The notes below the pieces were generated by a model. The model saw only the letters and a list, made by a program, of their open reading frames with translations. It was not told where the DNA came from and ran no database searches. DNA of 64,000 nt from Bin87 sp965222895 (lineage in GTDB: Bacteria > Chloroflexota > Dehalococcoidia > Lucifugimonadales > UBA3495), in the NCBI GenBank assembly GCA_965222895.1, contig CBDCVB010000002.1:496001-560000 (forward strand), given 5' to 3'. Position numbers and translations under genes: made by a program. Each line of letters starts with the position of its first letter. The first letter of the stretch is position 1. Positions 58,261 to 64,000 of this stretch are shown here, piece by piece.

Positions 58261-58680
58261 ATGGCTACCAAACCCACACTCTCAACCGAACAGGTAACGG
58301 CGGCAATGGACGCAATGCTGGCCAGCGCTAAAGCGGACGCCCCCAACGAACCGGTGGCCATGGCAATTGTGGACGCCGGCGGTGAACTGGTGGCGTATTT
58401 GACCATGGACAACCTGCGGATTTTCAGTCGCCGCCACGCTATCCGCAAGGCATATACGGCGGCGGTAATGGGGCGGGACTCCGGAGAGCACGCCGCCGGT
58501 TTGCACGCTCAGGGTCGCAACATCGCCGACCTGGGCGACCCCCGGTTCACCCACGGTCAGGGCGGTTTGGTCATCATGCAGGATGGCGTAATTCTGGGCG
58601 GCATCGGCGTCGGCGGCTACCCCAGCGGCCAGCGCGATGAGGACTTGTCCCGCGTGGGTCTGAACGCCATGAATCTGTAA
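58261..58680 (+). CDS. GlcG/HbpS-like heme-binding-family protein
   Basis: A 139-residue member of the GlcG/HbpS (DUF336) family. It has V-A-M-A-I-V-D-A-G-G-E-L-V-A-Y near residue 33, R-H-A-I-R-K-A-Y-T-A and Q-G-G-L-V-I-M-Q-D-G-V-I-L-G-G-I-G-V-G-G, the family C-terminus. ATG at 58261 after AGGAGGCCCAGCT. Members bind heme or small cofactors; the function is unsettled. It may share a transcript with the hydrolase downstream. Confidence 0.85.
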   Translation: MATKPTLSTEQVTAAMDAMLASAKADAPNEPVAMAIVDAGGELVAYLTMDNLRIFSRRHAIRKAYTAAVMGRDSGEHAAGLHAQGRNIADLGDPRFTHGQGGLVIMQDGVILGGIGVGGYPSGQRDEDLSRVGLNAMNL

Positions 58681-58758
58681 CCTGCCATCCGTAACCCGGT
58701 ATCCGTCGGAGGTCAGGTTGTCAGCCGGTGTCCGTTTGGCTAACAGGAGGTGTTCACA

Positions 58759-59637
58759 ATGCCCGATTGGAATTTCACCCACCGCACCGCGCGCGTCAAC
58801 GGCGTCAACATCCACTACGTCATCGAGGGAGATGGTTTCCCGGTAGTGTTGTTGCATGGTTGGCCGGAGATGTGGTTTTCCTGGCGCAAGCAAATCCCGG
58901 TTCTGTCGCAGAACTATCAGGTTATCGTGCCCGATATGCGAGGGTTCGGCTCCTCGGAAAAACCGCTGCAGGATTACCGTACCCGCACTGCCGCCACCGA
59001 CATTTACGAGCTGGTGCGCCACCTGGGGCACGATAAAATTGCCATTGTCGGCCATGACATCGGCGTGCGGGTGTCGTACCGCTACTGTCTGGACTACGAA
59101 ACGGAGGTTGACCGCTGGGCGTTGCTGGACGGCACGCACCCGCTGGAGCAGCTGGCAAACCAGACCCCGCAGGGTGTCCGCGAGCGTTGGCACTCGTATT
59201 TCCACCAGATTCCAGACCTGGCCGAACACCTGGTGCGCGGGAACGAAGACGCCTATCTGCGCCACTTCTACCGGAACTGGTCGGTTAACCAGGCGATGAT
59301 GTCAGATGAGGAGGTGGCGGTGTACGTTACTGCCTACTCCCAGCCGGGAGCGCTGCGGGGCGGTTTTTCGTACTACCGCGCCGCCGCCTACGAAGACCCA
59401 CCCGATTGGCGTACCGACGCCGACCGTCAGCTCGACATTCCCGTGCTTTACCTGTGGGGCGAGCGACGCAAGCGCACGGCGGAAGCCGGTGGCACCGACC
59501 CGGAGGCGTCCTGGCAGAAGGCGGCCAATAACCTGCGCAGCCGGTTCATCCCCGGTGGCGGCCATTTCCTTCACGAAGAGAAACCGGACGAAGTGAACGC
59601 GGCGTTGCTGGCATTTTTGGGGGAGATTGGGAGCTAA
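58759..59637 (+). CDS. alpha/beta hydrolase of the epoxide hydrolase / dehalogenase type
   Basis: A 292-residue alpha/beta hydrolase. The nucleophile is Asp100 in V-G-H-D-I-G-V-R-V-S, as in epoxide hydrolases and fluoroacetate or haloalkane dehalogenases. The H33-G-W-P-E motif forms the oxyanion region, and the catalytic His is in G-G-H-F-L-H near the C-terminus. ATG at 58759, 8 bases after GGAGG. Substrate class (epoxide or organohalide) cannot be separated by sequence alone. Confidence 0.88.
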   Translation: MPDWNFTHRTARVNGVNIHYVIEGDGFPVVLLHGWPEMWFSWRKQIPVLSQNYQVIVPDMRGFGSSEKPLQDYRTRTAATDIYELVRHLGHDKIAIVGHDIGVRVSYRYCLDYETEVDRWALLDGTHPLEQLANQTPQGVRERWHSYFHQIPDLAEHLVRGNEDAYLRHFYRNWSVNQAMMSDEEVAVYVTAYSQPGALRGGFSYYRAAAYEDPPDWRTDADRQLDIPVLYLWGERRKRTAEAGGTDPEASWQKAANNLRSRFIPGGGHFLHEEKPDEVNAALLAFLGEIGS

Positions 59638-59702
59638 TCTGACAGTGGTATGCTGAGAGTGACGGCGGGCGGCAAGCATCGCCGTCCCTTTGGAGTGTTG
59701 CT

Positions 59703-60095
59703 ATGACTGCGCCAAAAGTTAACCCGTCAGCCAAACCTCTGCTTACCCGCGACGACTTGCCCTTGGACGCCATCGCCGAAATCTGCCGGCGTTGGGGCGT
59801 GCTGGAAATGGCGATTGACCCCAGCCAAACCCGTCCGCCGCCCGGCCCGGCATTCATGCCGCAGGACAATCCCTTTCTTGAGATTGACCTCTACCTGATT
59901 GCTGACTTCGGCCCCGGTAAACGCTCCTGGTACTTCAAAAAGCATCATATGGATGTAGTTAAAGACTTGTACAATCTGTTGGACTGCCATGTGTGGATAG
60001 AGGAGAAAGACCTCTTGGAAAAACACATTGCCAGTGGTGCAGAATGGGCGCAACGGCAATTGGAAAGCCGAGATGTTATCTACACCGCCGGATGA
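59703..60095 (+). CDS. MNT-type nucleotidyltransferase-like protein, degenerate active site
   Basis: A 130-residue protein shaped like the minimal nucleotidyltransferase (MntA) antitoxin of HEPN/MNT modules. The strand R-R-W-G-V-L-E-M-A-I-D takes the place of the usual L-F-G-S. The later acidic motif reads F-L-E-I-D-L-Y-L-I-A-D-F-G-P-G, keeping I-D-L but losing the G-S and the full S-D-x-D. AMP transfer is therefore doubtful. The stop overlaps the start of the HepT-like gene. ATG at 59703. Confidence 0.6.
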   Translation: MTAPKVNPSAKPLLTRDDLPLDAIAEICRRWGVLEMAIDPSQTRPPPGPAFMPQDNPFLEIDLYLIADFGPGKRSWYFKKHHMDVVKDLYNLLDCHVWIEEKDLLEKHIASGAEWAQRQLESRDVIYTAG

Positions 60096-60440
60096 ACGCG
60101 GTTTCGACAATCCGACCGCCTCCGGCAGCTTGAGCATTGGTGTGAAGTCATCGCTTGGCTGCGCCACCGTTATACCGATGATTATCTAACCGGCGACCTC
60201 AGGACACGCCTTGCCGTTTATCAGGCAGTATGTTTGCTGGCCGACACCGCTAAACAAACCGCCCCCAACATTTTGGGAGAGATGCCCGCCGTCGATTGGA
60301 CTGAGTTGGTTCGGACGCGAGTGGTATTGGCGCACATTCCATGGCGAGCGGACTCCGACGAAGTTTGGAGGATAGTCACCGAATCAGTGCCGGCATTACA
60401 AGCAGAGTTGCGCCGTGTCATAGCAGAAGAGCCGGAATAG
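60092..60440 (+). pseudogene. HepT-like (HEPN/DUF86) toxin gene with a single-base frameshift
   Basis: The ATG at 60092 overlaps the MNT stop (ATGA). After four codons the frame is lost. In the shifted frame the sequence runs R-Q-S-D-R-L-R-Q-L-E-H-W to A-V-C-L-L-A-D, then R-V-V-L-A-H, the HEPN R-x4-H site, and on to A-E-E-P-E. One extra T in GGTTTCG near 60102 explains the break. The gene would otherwise be of normal length for the family. Sequencing error is an alternative. Confidence 0.65.
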
Positions 60441-60462
60441 CAACCCTTTGCCCAGCAGTAAA

Positions 60463-60488
60463 AAGGCCCCGCTCATGCGTGGGGCCTT
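60463..60488. terminator. bidirectional intrinsic terminator
   Basis: An 8-bp stem (AAGGCCCC at 60463-60470, GGGGCCTT at 60481-60488) with A's on the left and a T-rich right side. It sits between the convergent hepT remnant and LLM gene. Confidence 0.8.
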
Positions 60489-60515
60489 CCTTGCCATTCT
60501 GAATTGCCCGGAGTT

Positions 60516-61598
60516 CTACCCCCGCAGGGCTGGCGCCACTTCTTCCGCGTACAGACGGATGGAGTTTTGCACGCGCTCGGCCGGCACGTTGCCGCCAAGG
60601 TTGGGCTCCATGATGAAACCGGTGAGTCCCAGCTCATCGCGAATCTCAATCAGCCGGTCGGCCACCATCTGCGGGCTGCCGTAGGCCACCCGATCCAGCA
60701 ACAGGTCATCGTAGGTGGTGTTCAGCAGTTGCTCCGCACGCTGGAGCCGTTCCGCCGAAGCGCTCGCCCCTTCCGCTTCCACGGTTTTGATGTAAGTGTC
60801 GGCGGTCCGGCGGAATGCGCGCATGGTGCTCTCCTCGGTGTCCGCGCGGGCCTGCGCCATGGATTCCGACACGTAGATGGGCATCCGGACATAAACGTCA
60901 TCCACATCGTGGCCGTTTCTGGCCGTAGCCGCCCGGTACAGTTCCAGATTCCGGGCCACCTGCGAAATGCCCTGGCCGCGTACTCCGGTAACCAACGGGA
61001 ATCCCAGCTCGCCGACGATGTTGAAGGTATCAATTGAGTTGGCGGCGATGCGAATTGGCGGGTGCGGCTGCTGGTAGGGGCGGGGCGTAACCACCACATC
61101 GTCCATGTCGTAGTAATGGCCGTGGTGGGAGAACCGATAGTTGCTCCACGCCTTCAGTATGATGTCCAGAGCCTCTGAAAAACGTTGACGGCTTTCTTCG
61201 AAGGGCACGCCGTAGCCCTGATAGGAGCGCGGGAAGCTGCTGCGCCCGATGCCAAAATCCAGACGACCCTGGGAGATGTTATCCACGGTGGCCGCTTCCT
61301 CGGCCAGCCGGATCGGGTGGGCCAGCGGCAGCACACTCACGCCGGTGCCGACGCGAACGCGCTCGGTGCGGGCGGCGATGATGCCGGCCATCAGCAACGG
61401 CACCGACGACACGGACGGGATGCCGGCTCCGCCGGGATCGGTCGGTGTACGCGGGGCGGCGAAGTGTCGTTCGGCCAACCAAACTCCGTCAATGCCCGTT
61501 TCGTCAGCCAGCTTGGCGACCGTAAAGGCTTCGGCGAACGCCTCGTCTTGCGTGCGACCCTCGCGGTAATCGCATTCCATCACCAGACCGACGTGCAT
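60516..61598 (-). CDS. LLM-class flavin-dependent oxidoreductase
   Basis: A 360-residue luciferase-like monooxygenase. It starts M-H-V-G-L-V-M-E-C-D-Y-R-E-G and has W-L-A-E-R-H-F-A-A-P. The core continues P-L-A-H-P-I-R-L-A-E-E and G-R-L-D-F-G-I-G-R-S-S-F. It differs from the 42-kb copy and belongs to another subgroup. ATG at 61598 after AGGAGGAATATC. Probable first gene of a minus-strand run ending at the terminator at 60463. The substrate is unknown. Confidence 0.88.
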   Translation of the reverse strand: MHVGLVMECDYREGRTQDEAFAEAFTVAKLADETGIDGVWLAERHFAAPRTPTDPGGAGIPSVSSVPLLMAGIIAARTERVRVGTGVSVLPLAHPIRLAEEAATVDNISQGRLDFGIGRSSFPRSYQGYGVPFEESRQRFSEALDIILKAWSNYRFSHHGHYYDMDDVVVTPRPYQQPHPPIRIAANSIDTFNIVGELGFPLVTGVRGQGISQVARNLELYRAATARNGHDVDDVYVRMPIYVSESMAQARADTEESTMRAFRRTADTYIKTVEAEGASASAERLQRAEQLLNTTYDDLLLDRVAYGSPQMVADRLIEIRDELGLTGFIMEPNLGGNVPAERVQNSIRLYAEEVAPALRG

Positions 61599-61683
61599 GA
61601 TATTCCTCCTGTTAGTGTTCTGTTTGGAGTTGCTTGTGCTGTCCGCGCTGTTCGCTGGCGCGACCGGCTATTACTGCGCGACA

Positions 61684-61884
61684 TTAATTGTCGATGTAGG
61701 TATTTGGCGCCGCCAGAAATTTGGTGCGACACTCCAGACTACAGAAATAATACCACTCGCCGTTATGAAAGCTGCGCGTGCCTGCGGTCGGGTCAACTTC
61801 GTTCGCGCCGTGCATGGTCTGTCCGGTGGTGGCGCGGGCGGTGTTCTCGTTGATTTCAGTTTTGCAAACGGGATCGACGGGCAT
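61684..61884 (-). CDS. YHS-domain protein, 66 residues
   Basis: A small metal-binding protein with the YHS domain: D-P-V-C-K-T-E-I-N, then F-H-N-G-E-W-Y-Y-F-C-S-L-E-C-R-T-K-F-L and P-N-T-Y. The cysteines after Y-Y-F are the conserved C-x3-C pair. ATG at 61884 after AAGGAGTCAGACC. Members occur near metal transport or dehydrogenase genes; here it lies between the LLM oxidoreductase and the acyl-CoA dehydrogenase. Confidence 0.82.
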   Translation of the reverse strand: MPVDPVCKTEINENTARATTGQTMHGANEVDPTAGTRSFHNGEWYYFCSLECRTKFLAAPNTYIDN

Positions 61885-61925
61885 GGTCTGACTCCTTGTT
61901 AGGTCAGGCTGTTAATTTCGCGGGT

Positions 61926-63101
61926 TCAGGCTACGGATTCCAGGTTCATGCCCAGGCGCACTTTGCCGGGTTGATCCAGCAGGGCGCGGGCGACCCTGGC
62001 GCGGTGCTCGAAGCTGGTGCCCAGCCGCATCGTCCAGGCGGTAACCCGGCGATACCACAGATGCAGGTCGAATTCCATCATAAATCCTATGCCCCCATGT
62101 ATTTGCTGGGACGAGCGTACCGTCGCCTGGCATTTGTCGTTGGTGAACGCCTTGGCTTGCGAAACTTCCACCGAGTAAGGGAGCCCTTCGTCCATCTTCC
62201 ACAGGGCTTCATACGTGAGTAGTTGAGCGCCGTCAACCCACACGAGCATATCGGCGCACAGGTGCTGTATGGACTGGAAGCCGGCGAGAGGCCGACCGAA
62301 AGCCACCCGGTTCTTGGCGTACTCGATGGCCATTTCGGCGTCCTTACGAGCGGCGCCCACAATCTGGGTGCAAAGCAAGGCGGTGCCAATGTCCAGCATG
62401 GCTTGCGTGGGCGGCCAACCCTGGTTCACTTCGCCGATTACGTTGCTCAGGGGGACCCGCACCCCATCCAGGTTCAGCTTGCTCTGCGAATCTTTGGCCA
62501 ATGTGGTCAGGCGAGTTTCAGAGATGCCGGCAGTATCGGTGGGGACGATGGCCAGCGTGATGCCGGCATTGTCGTCACCGGGCGCGCCGGTGCGCACCGC
62601 CATGACCATCAGCTCGGCGGCGGAGAAGTTGTCCACGAAGTGTTTGCCGCCGGAGATTACCAGGCTGTCCCCGTCTACTTCCCCCCGGCACTGGATTACG
62701 TCGGCGCGGAGTCGCGGATCCTGTTCCTGAACCGCCCAGGTCATTATCAGTTCACCGCGGGCGACCCGAGGGAGAATGGCCTCTTGCTGTTGTTCGGTAC
62801 CGAATTTGGCGACCGCCATCGCAGCGGTGGCGGTGCTGTGGAAAGGCACCGGGGCGATGGCCCGGCCGCACTCCTCGATAATCAGGCCAAGATATGAAAC
62901 GGGCAGGCCGCCGCCGCCGTATGCTTCGGGCAGCGAAATGCCGAACCAGCCCAGAGATGCCATTTTCTCCCACAACTCCAGGGAATAGCCGCGCCCGTCC
63001 TGTTCAACTGCGCGGGCCAGGCTGGCGGGACACTCCGCTTCCAGGAATTCCCGGGCAGCGTTTTTGACCATCAATTCTTCTTCGGAGGGAAGTACGTTCA
63101 T
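61926..63101 (-). CDS. acyl-CoA dehydrogenase
   Basis: Flavoprotein of the ACAD family, 391 residues. It has L-P-E-A-Y-G-G-G-G-L near residue 57, I-S-G-G-K-H-F-V-D-N-F (FAD-binding), R-V-A-F-G-R-P-L-A-G-F-Q and I-H-G-G-I-G-F-M-M-E near the C-terminus. The last segment resembles steroid and bile-acid-type dehydrogenases rather than straight-chain ones. The catalytic base is not certain from sequence. It would reduce ETF, whose electrons the EtfD-like protein at 31-33 kb could receive. Confidence 0.88.
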   Translation of the reverse strand: MNVLPSEEELMVKNAAREFLEAECPASLARAVEQDGRGYSLELWEKMASLGWFGISLPEAYGGGGLPVSYLGLIIEECGRAIAPVPFHSTATAAMAVAKFGTEQQQEAILPRVARGELIMTWAVQEQDPRLRADVIQCRGEVDGDSLVISGGKHFVDNFSAAELMVMAVRTGAPGDDNAGITLAIVPTDTAGISETRLTTLAKDSQSKLNLDGVRVPLSNVIGEVNQGWPPTQAMLDIGTALLCTQIVGAARKDAEMAIEYAKNRVAFGRPLAGFQSIQHLCADMLVWVDGAQLLTYEALWKMDEGLPYSVEVSQAKAFTNDKCQATVRSSQQIHGGIGFMMEFDLHLWYRRVTAWTMRLGTSFEHRARVARALLDQPGKVRLGMNLESVA

Positions 63102-63157
63102 TGTGCCTCAGTTGGATTGAGATTTGGCAAATGTAGATCGGGAAAGGCAAATAAGGT

Positions 63158-63541
63158 CTAGCCGTCAATAGGCGGGAGACCAACCAGTTGTCTGGCATAG
63201 TTGACGAATTGTGTTACTTCGTTCAAGCATTCTTCGATTGCGCTGGCATTCAAGCTGTCGTCGTAAAAATTCCGATGCAGCCGGTTTGCGGATGTGGCCC
63301 ATTTGCTTATTTGCCGAAAGTCATTCGTTCCTCTGGACATATCCAAAACCACATCGCCCAACTGCTCGTGCCGCTCATATTCCAGTCCGTCACGAGTTTC
63401 GGAGTATAGTTTAGCGGCATGGGCGGCGGCGCCCCAACCTTTTTCAGAAGCCTGTAGCAATTGGTCAGCGTCAAGATATTCCCGGCTGCGACGCAGGAAT
63501 TCGGTGCTGATTTGGTCATGGTTGGCTCCGAATTCAGACAT
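63158..63541 (-). CDS. HEPN/PaREP1-like protein, 127 residues
   Basis: Helical protein of the HEPN superfamily (PaREP1-like). It has F-L-R-R-S-R-E-Y-L-D-A-D-Q-L-L-Q-A-S-E-K-G-W-G-A-A-A-H-A-A-K, the usual start of the family. No clear R-x4-H nuclease motif is seen; H-R-N-F-Y and R-H-E-Q appear instead. Such proteins may be RNases or binding partners. It follows a paralogue by one base on the same strand, so the two form a unit. Confidence 0.7.
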   Translation of the reverse strand: MSEFGANHDQISTEFLRRSREYLDADQLLQASEKGWGAAAHAAKLYSETRDGLEYERHEQLGDVVLDMSRGTNDFRQISKWATSANRLHRNFYDDSLNASAIEECLNEVTQFVNYARQLVGLPPIDG

Positions 63542-63542
63542 C

Positions 63543-64000
63543 TCACGATCCCGATGAATTGGCTGCGGATTTGGTTGCCTTATCTACCAAAGCAATCAAT
63601 CTTGCCACATCCTCCAACTCATCGCTGATTAAATTCGCGTCCAGACTGTCCGATTTGAGGTGAGCGTAATCCAGAAGCATACGTGCACTCATAGACCAGT
63701 TTCCCACCTCACTGCCGTCGGGTTCGCGCTTCAGCAGCTTTGCAACTTGGCTGAGATAGTTGCTCCGAATATGGTCGTAACCCATAGCGTAGGCATAGGT
63801 TTTGGCAGTGCAGGTAGCAGCTTCCCAACCTTTTTCGGAAGCCACTGCCAACGCTCCGTTTGCCAGGCATACCCAAGCGCGGCGTAGTATTGCTTCGGGG
63901 TCTTGCGGTGGGTTGGCAACGTCAAAAACCAGCATCACCAGCCGCTGCACATCGTCAAGCCGCCGGCCAATGCCGTCCTTATCCAGCCAGTCGAACTGGA
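63543..64000 (-). CDS. HEPN/PaREP1-like protein, 5' end outside the window
   Basis: Paralogue of the preceding gene. It has A-I-L-R-R-A-W-V-C-L-A-N-G-A-L-A-V-A-S-E-K-G-W-E-A-A-T-C-T-A-K. The frame has no stop up to the window edge, reading Q-F-D-W-L-D-K-D-G-I-G-R-R-L-D-D-V-Q-R-L before the first GTG at 63950, so the true start lies beyond. The final residues K-S-A-A-N-S-S-G-S are followed immediately by the next gene. No catalytic motif is certain. Confidence 0.65.
   Translation of the reverse strand, partial: QFDWLDKDGIGRRLDDVQRLVMLVFDVANPPQDPEAILRRAWVCLANGALAVASEKGWEAATCTAKTYAYAMGYDHIRSNYLSQVAKLLKREPDGSEVGNWSMSARMLLDYAHLKSDSLDANLISDELEDVARLIALVDKATKSAANSSGS

Noticed and set aside
60093..60110. 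UGA between the MNT and HepT genes as a second selenocysteine codon
   Set aside because: The surrounding residues have no redox motif; ATGA overlap plus one extra base explains the layout better.

Overview
The window looks like chromosomal DNA of an uncultured Chloroflexota (SAR202/Dehalococcoidia-like) bacterium. It is GC-rich, and its gene content fits that group: several LLM-class flavin oxidoreductases, an EtfD-type membrane Fe-S oxidoreductase, an acyl-CoA dehydrogenase, a coenzyme-B12 acyl-CoA mutase, a Rex regulator and many Uma2-family (DUF820) genes. This assignment is inference from gene content; there is no rRNA in the window.

Layout. 0-6 kb: end of an EthD-like gene, rnhA, an EF-G-like GTPase with its terminator, two Uma2 genes and a large-subunit acyl-CoA mutase whose two specificity residues match isobutyryl-CoA mutase. 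6-12 kb: DUF3800 gene, a single-chain MmeI-like restriction-modification enzyme, and three tandem Uma2 copies produced by duplication between the mmeI-like gene and tyrS. 12-14.4 kb: tyrS and ribF. 14.5-17.3 kb: two insertion sequences (ISAs1 and IS66 families) with exact target duplications and frameshifted transposases. 17.5-20.1 kb: rsmD, coaD, a coiled-coil protein and a DUF151 nuclease. 20.3-28.1 kb: a complete F-type H+-ATP synthase operon (atpI/Z-like, B, E, F, H, A, G, extra orf, D, C) facing rex. 29-33.4 kb: DUF503 protein, an overlooked selenoprotein of the Rdx family, a higBA toxin-antitoxin pair, an alpha/beta hydrolase and an EtfD-like protein. 33.4-34.2 kb: dispersed palindromic repeats. 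34.2-41 kb: sucCD, a broken doc toxin gene, tRNA-Gly, a ketopantoate-reductase-like gene and serA. 41.2-43.2 kb: Uma2 and LLM oxidoreductase. 43.2-53.9 kb: a decayed accessory region with a truncated mrr, IS630 and IS21 remnants, a truncated oxidoreductase, two unknown genes, a maleate-isomerase-like gene, ImmA, SnoaL and SDR gene remnants, a tiny two-helix membrane protein and a 2-hydroxyacid dehydrogenase. 53.9-64 kb: catabolic and accessory enzymes (alpha/beta hydrolases, M19 dipeptidase, BluB-like nitroreductase, GlcG-like protein, LLM oxidoreductase, YHS protein, acyl-CoA dehydrogenase), a degraded MNT/HepT pair and two HEPN/PaREP1-like genes, the last running off the window.

How the genes fit together. 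The core blocks (ATP synthase, succinyl-CoA ligase, EtfD, acyl-CoA dehydrogenase, acyl-CoA mutase) fit a respiring heterotroph that oxidises branched or short acyl-CoAs. Rex beside the ATP synthase suggests redox control nearby, although no operator could be identified. The accessory blocks hold defence and toxin genes in all states from intact to ruined. The points most worth a second look are the UGA-containing selenoprotein at 29.4-29.7 kb, the Uma2 amplification with variable centres and conserved ends, the isobutyryl-CoA-mutase residue pair, and the template-switch palindrome in istB.
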